Origin: Phycisphaerales bacterium
GTDB taxonomy: Bacteria; Planctomycetota; Phycisphaerae; Phycisphaerales; UBA1924
NCBI GenBank assembly: GCA_020831775.1
Contig: JAFIFZ010000084.1
Location: 1 to 38,226 of the forward strand
Length of the DNA stretch: 38,226 nucleotides
Reading direction: 5' to 3'
Shown in pieces: positions 25,801 to 33,941 of the stretch; the stretch's first letter is position 1; every line of letters starts with the position of its first letter. The notes under the pieces were generated by a model. That model was given only the letters and a program-made list of their open reading frames with translations. It searched no databases and was not told the origin of the DNA. Position numbers and translations under genes: made by a program.

Positions 25801-27275
25801 ACGATCATTGCCCTGTCGTCGGGGTGGACCGCCGAGACCCACCAGTCGATGTCCTCGCCGATCTGGTCGGGCTCCCAGCCCAGGGCCGAACGAAGGTTTT
25901 CGTTCCACCAGATCGTCCCCGTCGAGATGTCATAATCCCAGACGACATCTTCGGTCGCTCTGCTGAGCAGGCGGAAGCGGTCGTGGCTCAGGGCGAGCTC
26001 CGTCTCGGCGCGTTTGCGGTCCTCGATGCTCCGAAATGTCACCGCGACGCCTTCTCCGACGCGAGCGGCGGAGATTTCGAACCAGCCCCGCAGCGAGCCC
26101 GATTCGTAGAAGATCTCCTCGCGGAACGCCTCCCCGCTCTCGGCGACGCGGATGTACCGCTCCAGGATGCCGCTGTCGGTCACACCGGGGAACGCCTCGG
26201 TCAGGAGCATTCCTTTGAGACGGTCGGCGTCGGTGTCGAGAATGTCCTGCGCGGCGCGGTTCAGCATCGTCAGGCGGAAGTCACTGAGGACACCGTCTTC
26301 GTCGCGCACAGTCTCCAGCGCAAGCACGCCGTCAAGCGAAGCTTCGAGCACGCCGGACAGCAGCTTGCGCTGCGAGCTGAGCTGTTCGCTTCGGTCCTTC
26401 TCTTCTGTAATGTCGCGCTCGATCGCGATAAAGTGGGTCAACCGCCCTTCGTCGTCGACGATCGGTTGCACATCGATCGCGAGCCAATATCGCCGTCCCG
26501 ACTTGCTGTAGTTGACGACCTCCGTGCTGAAGCCCTCCGCCGACGCGATCTTCTCGCGCATCATTGCGACGGTCCCGGGGTCGGTGTCGGGCCCCTGCAG
26601 CACTCCGCCGGGTCTTCGGCCCGCCACCTCGTCGAGCGTGTACTCGGTGATGCGCGTGAACCCCTCGTTCACCCAGCAGATCCTGCCGGTTTCATCGGTG
26701 ATCACCACCGCGTTGTCGGTCTCGGCGGCGACATGCGACAGCAGCGTCAGACGCTCGTGCTTCTCCGCCAGCTCCTCGGTCGCCCGGTGCAGGTGTTCGC
26801 TGAGCTCAGACAGCGTGGCCAGGTCGGTCACGAACGAGGCCAGCTCTGAAAGGAGCTGCACATGTTCTTCCGGCACGCTACGCGCCTCGGTCCCGAACAC
26901 ACAGAGCGCCGCGGCCACCCGCCCGCTCTGGTCACGGACAGGCACGCCCGCGTAGAAGCCGATCGGAAGAGCCTGCACCGCCCCGAGATCCTTGAACCGG
27001 GGGTCGGCGAGAGCGTTCGGAACCACCAGCGGCCGTTCCCCGTCCACACACTGTGCGCAGATCGCGTCCTTCCGCGGGAGCTCGGCGAGGTCGAAGCCGT
27101 GCGTCGCGGCGAAGACGGTCCGGTCTCCGGAGCTGACAGACACCGCCGCCATCGGCGAGCCCGTCAGCCGGGCGGCCAGCCTGACCACACGCTGCAACGC
27201 TTCGCGGCCGGAGTCCTTCGGCAAGGACTGGCTGCCATGAAGACTTCCGACAGTTTCGGGGGGTGGTTTGGACAT
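22830..27275 (-). CDS. hybrid sensor histidine kinase: GAF, seven PAS, HisKA, HATPase, receiver
   Basis: The 1481-residue protein has no signal peptide or membrane helix. A GAF domain (about 15-165, with FAATHGFDLAELPRKDAICAQC) is followed by seven PAS/PAC units. Most of them end in the usual D-I-T or equivalent element (IERDITEEK, RSIEDRK, AIDLTAR, FRDLTAD, VLDITER, ISDITDRK, MHDITEQ). The HisKA box has H1096 in ANMSHEIRTPL, then an HATPase domain with DTGPGLTPEQ and GGTGLGL. The C-terminal receiver domain has D1402 in LTDIQMPEMDG. It would sense intracellular or diffusible cues and phosphorylate its own receiver, then an external phosphotransfer partner not seen here. ATG 27275 is the only reasonable start but lacks a ribosome binding site. 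It shares a 400-base divergent region with the protease gene at 27676. Confidence 0.92.
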   Translation of the reverse strand: MSKPPPETVGSLHGSQSLPKDSGREALQRVVRLAARLTGSPMAAVSVSSGDRTVFAATHGFDLAELPRKDAICAQCVDGERPLVVPNALADPRFKDLGAVQALPIGFYAGVPVRDQSGRVAAALCVFGTEARSVPEEHVQLLSELASFVTDLATLSELSEHLHRATEELAEKHERLTLLSHVAAETDNAVVITDETGRICWVNEGFTRITEYTLDEVAGRRPGGVLQGPDTDPGTVAMMREKIASAEGFSTEVVNYSKSGRRYWLAIDVQPIVDDEGRLTHFIAIERDITEEKDRSEQLSSQRKLLSGVLEASLDGVLALETVRDEDGVLSDFRLTMLNRAAQDILDTDADRLKGMLLTEAFPGVTDSGILERYIRVAESGEAFREEIFYESGSLRGWFEISAARVGEGVAVTFRSIEDRKRAETELALSHDRFRLLSRATEDVVWDYDISTGTIWWNENLRSALGWEPDQIGEDIDWWVSAVHPDDRAMIVEGFEKAVEGGESHWSGEYRFLRANGQYANVLDRAYIIRDESGKAVRVVGAAIDLTARQNAASQIEFQKSLLEAQAEASSDAILVTDSEGGILRFNGAFASMLGEAGVRPGDSGVRAVGRIIQNAHNADDALGDVQRAFDGRAAPLRLEVEFHDGRAMEVRSEPIAEAGERPLARVWFFRDLTADRESNRLLRRHNLVLEVSNVVLFQWLSEPGWPVSLVSKNIDQFGYKAEDLLSGKIPFAQIVHPDDLERVGAEVAGYLAAGLERYEQEYRLVCSDGSERWIYDRTVVERDETGEVVVLHGMVLDITERKLVEQRLAESEARLRDITRQIPGAVYQYRMKPDGDRDFLYISEGIEELCGISHDQLAADPSLIMSMVEAEDAEAMEASIIESAQTMKTWRFEFRIRHTDGSLRWIRGQSVPSAHPDGSIMWHGMISDITDRKADEERMHRLATLLEQTNAIARVGGWELDAETQDLFVTDEICRICGLPPGTRMGLGDGLKFYPPQIRELVEQSVHRGLEYAEPWDLEVPLSPVHGKQTWVRIQGHPVCENARVVRIHGIMHDITEQYLARRELARRAEELEDLRDAAESANRAKSEFIANMSHEIRTPLTAILGYTELLGEEGAIENPKARREAVETIVSAGEHLLTIINDILDISKIEAGRMQIEPVETDLPLLLRDALRLMSVRGQGKGVELKWRLEKPVPTRVRVDPTRLRQTLLNLVGNAVKFTDRGSVSVTIDTTPRDDARLDLTIDITDTGPGLTPEQQERLFTTFTQADNSIRRRHGGTGLGLVISRRCTELMGGEVDLVWSEPGRGSCFRIRLPIEVLPGSALASSLEESTQTEQPRSASRMAISGRILLAEDGVDNQRLIGFHLRRAGAEVDIAENGREALQKFREAVASGKPYDIVLTDIQMPEMDGLELARALRAENAATPIIAITAHAMAEDRQRCLDAGCDDYTSKPIDGPRLLGVCFAWIGRKSAAARNENEAA

Positions 27276-27675
27276 CGCTGGGAGGCCGGTTCTGTAAACG
27301 CAGCACTGGCATCGACGCGCGCCGGCGTGGGGTTCATGCTCCCGGTCTGTCCGATGCGCAAAGACCGTACTTTGCACGAGTCGGCGTCCCAGATGACCCG
27401 GGCAAAGCCGCGTCCGTTGCCCGCAACCGGTTGCTCCGCCATCGGCCCCGATGCCCGGTCCGGGCGCTGCCCCGGCAGGATCGGAATCGGCTTGGCGGCG
27501 AAACGCGTCCGGGGCCACTCGGGTTCCGGCGGTCCGTTATGGGACGACACGACTCCGCTGCAATCGCCGGGGCGGAACTCCCAAGGAGTGCTCTGCGGAA
27601 CGAGGGGAGCGTGCGCGCTCCTGAACCGGGGTGCGGTGGTGGGTTCACATGCTGCGGAAATGACGGAGAAATCAC
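27276..27675. other. divergent intergenic region with an inverted repeat
   Basis: This 400-base stretch separates the hybrid kinase from the second protease. Long chance frames exist but none has a start site or family resemblance. GCAAAG (27358-27363) and CTTTGC (27370-27375) form a perfect inverted repeat with a 6-base spacer, a possible operator. GGAG (27665-27668) serves the protease start. Confidence 0.45.
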
Positions 27676-29247
27676 ATGATGAGGTCATACTCGGGGGATC
27701 TGGGCGGGGTGCTGCGCTGCGCGGCCGCCGGCGGGCTTGTTGTCGCGATGCTGGGGGCGTCCGCCTTCGCCGACGCACCCGCATGGGAGCCGTACCGCGG
27801 CCCCGTCAACGCGCCTGATGTCATGGGGGGGTACATGTCGACCGAGATCATCGTCCGCGTCGCGCCCGGGGCGGCGCCGATGCAAGCCGATGAGGGACAC
27901 TGGAGCTTCGGCCCGACGCCCCAGACCGCCGCCATCGCCGGCGTGCTCGCCGAGTTCGGCGCCGCCTCCGTCTCACCCTCGATCAACCCCGCGCCCGCCA
28001 ACGCCGAGCTCGCCGCCAGCATCGGGCTCGACCGCTACTACACGATCACGCTCCCGGCCGGCACGGACACACCAACGCTCGTCGAACGCCTGAACGCCAT
28101 CGGCGGCGCGATCGAGTCCGCCGAGCTCAACGGGATCGGCGGCGTCCTGACCATGCCCAACGACCCCTCGTTCAACCTCCAGTATGGCCTGCTCAACACC
28201 GGCCAGACCATCAGCGGCAACACCGGCATCGCCGGCGCCGACATCGACGCGATGGGCGCCTGGGCGATCACCACCGGCTCGAGCGATGTCATCGTCGCCG
28301 TCCTTGACACCGGCATCAGCACCAGCCACCCAGACCTGCAGGCCAACCTCGTCCCCGGCTGGAATGTCCAGGCCAACAACGCCAACACCAACGACAGCTG
28401 GCTGATCAGCCACGGCACCCACTGCGCCGGCATCATCGGCGCCGTCGGCAACAACAGCGTCGGCGTCACCGGTGTCGCGTGGGAGGTCTCCCTCATGCCG
28501 CTCCTCGTGCTCGGGACCTTCGGCACCGGCAGCGAGGCGGACATCTCCAACGGCCTCACATGGAGCACCGACAACGGCGCCCACATCGCCAGCATGAGCC
28601 TCGGATTCCCGGGAAGCAGCAGCCTGATCGCCGCCGCCGCGACCTACGCCCATGAGTCCGGCGTCCTGCTCGTCGCGGCGACCGGCAACACGCCGACCGA
28701 CCCCGTCGCCATCCCCGCGGCGTTGCCCGAAGTCGTCGCGGTGGGGGCCACAGACAACCGCGACCAGATCGGCTCGTTCGTCTCGACCGGGCCCCAGATG
28801 TCCGTCGTCGCTCCGGGCGTCGATGTCTACTCGACCTGGGACACGCTCTTCAGCGCCAACACCTACAGCTACCAGACCGGCACCTCGATGGCCTGCCCCC
28901 ATGTCGCAGGCGTCGCGGCACTGATGCTCTCGGTCAACCCCGATCTCACCAACACACAACTCCGAGACCTGCTCGAGTCCACCGCCGACGACCTCGGCAC
29001 GCCCGGGTGGAACCCGACCTACGGGCACGGGCGGGTCAATGCCGCGGCCGCCGTCCAAGCCGCCCGCGACGCCGGCCAGCCCTGCATCGCCGACCTCAAC
29101 AACGACGGCGTCGTCGACGCCGATGACTTCTTCCTCTTCCTCAACCTCTTCGCCGACGGGGATCCGATCGCCGACATAAACGGTGACGGCGTGATCGACG
29201 CCGACGACTTTTTCCTCTACCTCAACCTCTTCGCCCAAGGCTGCTGA
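27676..29247 (+). CDS. secreted S8 (subtilisin-like) serine protease with GC-type dockerin tail
   Basis: This 523-residue protein has a signal peptide (about 1-33, ending ASAFADA), a propeptide-like region (about 55-155) and a classic subtilisin domain. The triad is D211 in VAVLDTGISTSHPDL, H246 in SHGTHCAGIIG and S404 in GTSMACPHVAGVAALM. The C-terminal 55 residues carry two EF-hand repeats, DLNNDGVVDADDFFLFL and DINGDGVIDADDFFLYL, ending AQGC. This is the same GC-type dockerin tail as three other proteins in the window. Its catalytic motifs are much more canonical than those of the larger S8 protease. GGAG with a 7-base spacer supports ATG 27676; an ATG at 27679 follows at once. A terminator follows 28 bases after the stop. 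Confidence 0.93.
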   Translation: MMRSYSGDLGGVLRCAAAGGLVVAMLGASAFADAPAWEPYRGPVNAPDVMGGYMSTEIIVRVAPGAAPMQADEGHWSFGPTPQTAAIAGVLAEFGAASVSPSINPAPANAELAASIGLDRYYTITLPAGTDTPTLVERLNAIGGAIESAELNGIGGVLTMPNDPSFNLQYGLLNTGQTISGNTGIAGADIDAMGAWAITTGSSDVIVAVLDTGISTSHPDLQANLVPGWNVQANNANTNDSWLISHGTHCAGIIGAVGNNSVGVTGVAWEVSLMPLLVLGTFGTGSEADISNGLTWSTDNGAHIASMSLGFPGSSSLIAAAATYAHESGVLLVAATGNTPTDPVAIPAALPEVVAVGATDNRDQIGSFVSTGPQMSVVAPGVDVYSTWDTLFSANTYSYQTGTSMACPHVAGVAALMLSVNPDLTNTQLRDLLESTADDLGTPGWNPTYGHGRVNAAAAVQAARDAGQPCIADLNNDGVVDADDFFLFLNLFADGDPIADINGDGVIDADDFFLYLNLFAQGC

Positions 29248-29275
29248 ACGAACCAAAGCGATCAATGAATGAAAC

Positions 29276-29315
29276 AACGCCGCCCCTGGCATTCATCAAG
29301 CCGGGGGCGGCGTTT
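29276..29315 (+). terminator. terminator of the second protease gene
   Basis: A 14-bp stem with one G-T pair (29276-29289 with 29301-29314) has an 11-base loop and ends in TTT. It lies between convergent genes and may act for both. Confidence 0.75.
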
Positions 29316-29346
29316 CGCATCTCTCACACCAAGCTGACTTGCCCGA

Positions 29347-30216
29347 TCAGTCGGTGGCTTCGTCCCGCTCAACAGGCTCGATCTGGATCTGCACTTCCCA
29401 CCACTGGTTCCCGGTTCGGACATTCGGCCCGTTGTACCCGAGCGTCCTGGCCCGCATCGGCCCGGCCCGCTTCCAGCCCGGGTTCTCCTCCAGCCACGCG
29501 TCGAGCTGCGCCGAGAGCCTGTTCACGCCCGTCCAACCGGTGCGCCCGCGCACGCCGATCGACAGGAAGGTTTTCGGCTCGGTGTCGACGATCAGGATCC
29601 GCCCGTCGTTGCCCGTCGGCCCGTCATCGGGCGTGTGGTACAGAAACGCCATCGTCCACCGCGCGAGATCGGGGTCCGTCTCCACATCGGCGTACTCCAT
29701 CTCGACAGGCGCCGTCATCGCGATGTCGTTCCGCGAGATGTGCTGAAACAGCGGCCAGAACCCGTTCTGTCCCATCATGCCCACCCGAGCATCGCTCGAA
29801 AACTCCGCGCGACGCACCTCGGGGTAGTGCTTGATCTCGATCGCGCCGGGCGGCGTTGGGGGCGCGTAGCCCACAGGCAGCTTGGTGTCGGTCATCACCA
29901 CGCCCGCCCGAAACAGCGGCCCATCACGCCCTTCCCGCCATGAGAGCTCCTCCACGGCCTCGCCTCCGACACGCAGCACCCAAGCCCCTGACGAAAACAC
30001 CCTGGCGCCCTGCGGGACACCCGCAGGCGTCTCTCCGCCCGAAACCTCGTCGGGGAGGAGCGACGCCTTCTCGTCGACGGCCGCATCGCTCGCAGCAGCG
30101 GATCGCTCGCCCTCAGGCCTCTCGCCCGCCCCCGCGTGGGCCGATGCGATCGACGCCAGCCCGACAACAAACGCCCCGGCCAAACCCACACCCGTTCGGA
30201 TTGTGTATTCCTGCAT
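29347..30216 (-). CDS. secreted SOUL-domain (heme-binding family) protein
   Basis: The protein of 289 residues has a signal peptide (about 1-27, ending ASAHAG) and a variable acidic linker. The SOUL/HBP domain follows from about residue 110: AIEIKHYPEVRRAEF, then NGFWPLFQHISRNDIAMTAPVEMEY (the family's I-x-MT-x-PV motif) and a C-terminal LSAQLDAWLEEN helix. SOUL proteins bind heme or tetrapyrroles weakly in eukaryotes; bacterial functions are mostly unknown. ATG 30216 has GGAGG with a 5-base spacer, which settles the start. It is divergent from a secreted thioredoxin gene 127 bases away, which hints at shared control or a shared redox/heme role. Confidence 0.85.
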   Translation of the reverse strand: MQEYTIRTGVGLAGAFVVGLASIASAHAGAGERPEGERSAAASDAAVDEKASLLPDEVSGGETPAGVPQGARVFSSGAWVLRVGGEAVEELSWREGRDGPLFRAGVVMTDTKLPVGYAPPTPPGAIEIKHYPEVRRAEFSSDARVGMMGQNGFWPLFQHISRNDIAMTAPVEMEYADVETDPDLARWTMAFLYHTPDDGPTGNDGRILIVDTEPKTFLSIGVRGRTGWTGVNRLSAQLDAWLEENPGWKRAGPMRARTLGYNGPNVRTGNQWWEVQIQIEPVERDEATD

Positions 30217-30343
30217 GCAGACCTCCGTTGCAGGTGGCTTCGCCCGCAGACGATCCCCGGATGCCGAAGGCCTTTCGCTCGGCTTCGGCTCCGCTTCACC
30301 GAAAGCGGCCCGCCAAGGGTTGAAAATCTGGTAGGCTCTGGGG

Positions 30344-31645
30344 ATGAAAACGCTCACCATCGCCGCAGCCGTGACGCTCGCCGCCGGATCCGTGCTCGCC
30401 GGTGAGCCGTCGAAGCAGCCCGCAGACCGTTCCGCCGCAGCAAAGGCCCCGATCGAGCTCCGCCCGGTGCTCCCCTCCGAGGCCGGCCGCAGCCTGCCCT
30501 GGTCGCCCCGCGGCACGCAGATGCAGTGGTCCGACCAACTGCCAGACCACTGGCCAGAGCAGATCCGCTCGTTCGCCTCGAGCCTGATCGACCCGGTCTA
30601 CGGCGAGATGGCGATCGGCCCTGACCACGCCGCCAAGCGCCCCTTCATCCTCGCACGAACCAGCGACGCCAACCCGCACCGCGAGATCCTCGTGATCGAC
30701 GCCAATGCCGACGGCAGGATCGACACCGACCGCGAGGTCTTCACCGCCGAGGCCCGCGATGTCCGCGGCCGCATGTGGGTGACGCACGCGCCCGTCACGC
30801 TCGCCATCGACTACACGCCCAAGCCTGAGGAAAAGGACGAAGAGCGGGATCGGCGCGCCGAGCGCCGAGACCTCGTCGAGCACGAGTTCAGCTTCTGGCA
30901 CACCTACCCGCGCGAGGGCGACGAAGAGTCGAACATCCTGCGATACACGCGCCGCTCGTGGATGGAGGGCGAGGTCTCGCTCCTTGGGCGATCCTTCCGC
31001 CTCCAAGTGATCGACGCCAACAACGACGCGCTCTACACCACAAGCGCCCGGTGGACGCTCGCGCCTGTCGGCCCCGCGCCGGAGCGACCCGACGAAGCCG
31101 ATGATCCGGCCGCGACATTCACCACCGAGGCCCGCACCGGCATCGGCATCAACGACCCATTCTTCATCGACGGGCAGGCGTACCGGCTATCGAGCATCTG
31201 CATGTCCGGTAGAACAGGCGCGTTCAAAGCAGCCGACGACGCCCCGGTCATCCCCGACCGTCCCGCCGAGCCCGATCGCCCCAAGTCCGAGCACGAACTC
31301 GCCTGGATCGGCGACCTCGACGAGGCGCAGCGCGAAGCCCAAAGGCTCGGCAAGCCGCTGCTGGTCAAGTGGACCGCAGTCTGGTGCGGGCCCTGCCGCA
31401 CGATGGACCGCGAGGCGTACAGGGACAAGGCCGTTGTGGAGACGCTGCGCGGCTCATTCGTCATCGCCTCGATCGACTTCGACGAGCAGCACCAGCTCGC
31501 AAGGCAACACTCGGTCCGCGCCCTGCCGACGATCCAGATCTTCGACCCCTCGGGCGAGGAGGTCGACCGACGCGTCGGCCTGCAGACCCCGGTCCGCATG
31601 GAAGCCTGGCTCGACGAACACAAGGGCAGGGCGAGGGGCTCGTAA
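30344..31645 (+). CDS. secreted protein with C-terminal thioredoxin domain
   Basis: The 433-residue protein has a signal peptide (about 1-20, ending VLAG) and a 290-residue N-terminal region of unknown fold. That region includes an EF-hand-like loop, DANADGRIDTD (about 119-129). The thioredoxin domain starts at about residue 320, with WCGPC (C348, C351) in WTAVWCGPCRTMDREAY and the cis-Pro in RALPTIQIF. It likely works as an extracytoplasmic disulfide reductase or thiol-based redox sensor. The ATG at 30344 begins the signal peptide; its ribosome binding site is weak. It is divergent from the SOUL gene and convergent with the FG-GAP gene. Confidence 0.87.
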   Translation: MKTLTIAAAVTLAAGSVLAGEPSKQPADRSAAAKAPIELRPVLPSEAGRSLPWSPRGTQMQWSDQLPDHWPEQIRSFASSLIDPVYGEMAIGPDHAAKRPFILARTSDANPHREILVIDANADGRIDTDREVFTAEARDVRGRMWVTHAPVTLAIDYTPKPEEKDEERDRRAERRDLVEHEFSFWHTYPREGDEESNILRYTRRSWMEGEVSLLGRSFRLQVIDANNDALYTTSARWTLAPVGPAPERPDEADDPAATFTTEARTGIGINDPFFIDGQAYRLSSICMSGRTGAFKAADDAPVIPDRPAEPDRPKSEHELAWIGDLDEAQREAQRLGKPLLVKWTAVWCGPCRTMDREAYRDKAVVETLRGSFVIASIDFDEQHQLARQHSVRALPTIQIFDPSGEEVDRRVGLQTPVRMEAWLDEHKGRARGS

Positions 31646-31669
31646 CGCTCCCCTCGGCGCTGGTGGCGT

Positions 31670-31694
31670 AAGGCGGGGCGCCCTCAGCCGCCTT
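31670..31694. terminator. hairpin between convergent genes overlapping a stop codon
   Basis: AAGGCGG (31670-31676) and CCGCCTT (31688-31694) form a perfect 7-bp stem. The TGA of the minus-strand FG-GAP gene (31684-31686) lies in the loop. Without a clear T-tract on either side, its activity as a terminator is uncertain. Confidence 0.4.
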
Positions 31695-33492
31695 CGTCCG
31701 ATTCGAACCGGACCGTGTGCCGCCCGGCATCAACCCCGGTCAGCACCGTGACGCTGCCCGAAGCGTCCGGCCAACGGATCTCGACCCGTTCGGCGGGGTC
31801 CGGGCCGAGCGCAAAGTGCAATTCCAGCGACTGCTGCTTGCCCTGATGGCCTCCGGGCCCGACGACCATCCGCGTCTGCGTCACCGACCGGCCGTCGATC
31901 TCCGCCGTGACGCGGACCACCGCGCCGATCGCCGGACGGTTGACGCCGCGCCCCGGATCGCCCTCCAGCCGCAGCGACAGGGCGCGTCGATCGGCGCTCT
32001 GCGGCGTCGCGTTCTGAAAGAGCCTCAGCCTCGGCGTGCGTCCGGCCCGCTGCGCCGCGTTCAGCCGGTTAAAACTCTGCCCCACGGCGATGTCCGGCCG
32101 CCCGCTGCCGTCAAAGTCGAGCAGCGCCGGCTGCCCCGCGCCGATGTGATCGATGCCGATCCAACTCGTCACATCGACGAGCGAGCCGTCGTCCTGCTGA
32201 CGCCAGATCCGCAGCCGCTGGTTGTCGGGGTAATCGCTCGAACAGACCATTACATCGAGGCGGCCGTCAAGGTCAAAGTCGGCGAGGGCCCCGTAGATGT
32301 CGCCCTGGTTCCAGCTCTGGATCGTCGGGTCTCGCGGGCTCCGGTCCAATGAAAGCGAATCCCGCTCAACAAACCGCGGCCCGGCGTCGGTGTCGGTGCG
32401 CACAAGCACCCGCGTCGGATCGCTGCTCTCGCCGGCCCACCCGTGCGTGATCTCTGTGAGCAGCACATCGAACCGCCCGTCGCCGGTGATGTCGCCGATC
32501 GCGGCGTCGAAGGTATTGCCGTTGGCCCGGAACGGCCGCTCGTCGGACCGATCGAAGCGGGGATCGGTCTTCGCCCGCTCCTTCAGCCACTCGGGATGGC
32601 GCCCGTGGCGGATCTCGTCGCCGTCGAGCCCGACCTCCGGCGCCACATCCCGCCACTCGCCGCCTGAGTCGAGCATCCAGTGCCGGTTCCAGCGTCGCCC
32701 GTAGTTCAGTTCGAGGATCTGGGGATGGTTGCCCGGCGCCGCGTCGCCGAGCAGGTCGGCGATCACCACGCCGTAGGTCGGCCTGCCGCCCGCGTCGGTC
32801 TCGGGGTCGAACTCCACACCGTCGGTCGGCCAAGCCACACGCTCGAAGGTGATCCCGCCGTCGTCGCCGACCCGCTGGAGCAGCACATCGCTCGGCAGCC
32901 CGGCGAAGCTCCGCCCGTAGTGCTCGTACCAATGCCCGACAACGATGTCGAGCCTGCCGTCGAGGTCGAGGTCACCGACCGCGATCGCGCACGCCGTCCC
33001 GCCCCGAGCCGCCTCGATCTCATGAAACGAGCCGAGCGGGCTGCCGAAAGTCCCGTCCCCGTTGCCCTTCAGCCACGCGACCCGCTGCGGCGTCCCCTCC
33101 GCCGGCGGCTCGAAGCGTTCGTTGTGCACATCCAGATAGCGGGCGAGGATCGCATCGGGGATGCCATCGCCATCGACATCGGCGAACACGATCAGATCCC
33201 CGCGTCCCAGCTCGGGAAGCCCCGTCTGCACGACCTCCACAAACACGCGCCCGCTCCCGTCTTCCGCGGGCCTGTTCAGGAACACACGAGACCGGCCGAC
33301 GACAAGGTCATCAAACCCGTCCCCGTCGAGGTCAACGGCGGCGACATGCCCCGCACCGATCGGCCCGTCGCTGTCTTCAAGCCCGACACTCGCCGTGACA
33401 TCCACAAACCGAAGCTGGGCCTGTGCGGCAGCGCAAGCAAAGGCCGAAGCCAGAGCGCAGATGGAAACGGCAAATCGCTGACAGCAATGCAT
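31684..33492 (-). CDS. secreted FG-GAP/VCBS repeat protein with ASPIC/UnbV domain (CRTAC1-like)
   Basis: The 602-residue protein has a signal peptide (about 1-26, ending AAAQAQ) followed by FVDVTASVGLEDSD, a typical CRTAC1 opening. At least five Asp-rich FG-GAP/VCBS blades are visible, with DLDGDGFDDLVVG, DVDGDGIPDAILA, DLDLDGRLDIVVG, DITGDGRFDVLLT and DFDLDGRLDVMVC, as in calcium-binding beta-propellers. The last 90 residues carry the ASPIC/UnbV element (GAVVRVTAEIDGRSVTQTRMV, then VEIRWPDASG). It is probably extracellular or envelope-bound with an adhesive or binding role. ATG 33492 has AGGA upstream and starts the signal peptide; the frame is open much further upstream through the tRNA, which is not meaningful. 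Confidence 0.9.
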   Translation of the reverse strand: MHCCQRFAVSICALASAFACAAAQAQLRFVDVTASVGLEDSDGPIGAGHVAAVDLDGDGFDDLVVGRSRVFLNRPAEDGSGRVFVEVVQTGLPELGRGDLIVFADVDGDGIPDAILARYLDVHNERFEPPAEGTPQRVAWLKGNGDGTFGSPLGSFHEIEAARGGTACAIAVGDLDLDGRLDIVVGHWYEHYGRSFAGLPSDVLLQRVGDDGGITFERVAWPTDGVEFDPETDAGGRPTYGVVIADLLGDAAPGNHPQILELNYGRRWNRHWMLDSGGEWRDVAPEVGLDGDEIRHGRHPEWLKERAKTDPRFDRSDERPFRANGNTFDAAIGDITGDGRFDVLLTEITHGWAGESSDPTRVLVRTDTDAGPRFVERDSLSLDRSPRDPTIQSWNQGDIYGALADFDLDGRLDVMVCSSDYPDNQRLRIWRQQDDGSLVDVTSWIGIDHIGAGQPALLDFDGSGRPDIAVGQSFNRLNAAQRAGRTPRLRLFQNATPQSADRRALSLRLEGDPGRGVNRPAIGAVVRVTAEIDGRSVTQTRMVVGPGGHQGKQQSLELHFALGPDPAERVEIRWPDASGSVTVLTGVDAGRHTVRFESDEGG

Positions 33493-33562
33493 ACCCGATC
33501 CTAATCGATCGGGCCGCGATGCGGGCTCGCACAGATCGCTCGCGATGAGACAGGGAGGAAAG

Positions 33563-33636
33563 TGGGCGCAACAGGACTCGAACCTGTGACCTCTGCCATG
33601 TGACGGCAGCGCTCTAGCCAACTGAGCTATGCGCCC
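33563..33636 (-). tRNA. tRNA-Val (anticodon CAC)
   Basis: Read on the minus strand, the acceptor GGGCGCA pairs with TGCGCCC over 7 bp. The D-arm is GCTC/GAGC with a GG-containing loop, and the anticodon stem is CTGCC/GGCAG with the loop GTCACAT. The T-arm is ACAGG/CCTGT with TTCGAGT. U33 precedes CAC, giving valine, which reads GUG codons. The discriminator is A and CCA is not encoded. Position 32 is a G, which is uncommon. It lies between the FG-GAP gene and the gene at 33942. Confidence 0.95.
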
Positions 33637-33941
33637 GGCTCGTTCGCCGCCCCGCGGCGGCTCGGGGCGATGATACGCCGCCACCGGACGCTGCGGCAAT
33701 CCGTCGGCGCGGCATCCTCGCCTCCACGCCCCCCCGCGGAGCCACCTCACCTCGCAAACGCCGCCCGCGAGCGATGTTCCGACAGGCCGCACGCCACGAG
33801 GCGCGAACCCGAAACCCTCCGCCCCGCTCCTGCGGCGGCACTCGGCGGAACTTGCACGCCGAGGTGTGAATCTGGGCGGTCCGGCGTGCGTCGGCCGTCC
33901 ACGATGCTGTATAGTGCTGCTGCAAACCACGGGAGCCGTTC
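33637..33941. other. gap between tRNA-Val and the next gene
   Basis: No gene is supported. GCCGCC (33646-33651) pairs with GGCGGC (33656-33661) just upstream of the tRNA. A TATAGT hexamer (33910-33915) could be the -10 of the plus-strand gene, whose ribosome binding site GGGAG is at 33931-33935; no good -35 is visible. Confidence 0.5.

Noticed and set aside
23448-26849. 1133-residue plus-strand frame antisense to the hybrid kinase
   Set aside because: The kinase on the other strand has full, ordered domains. The antisense frame has none and arises from GC-biased codon use.
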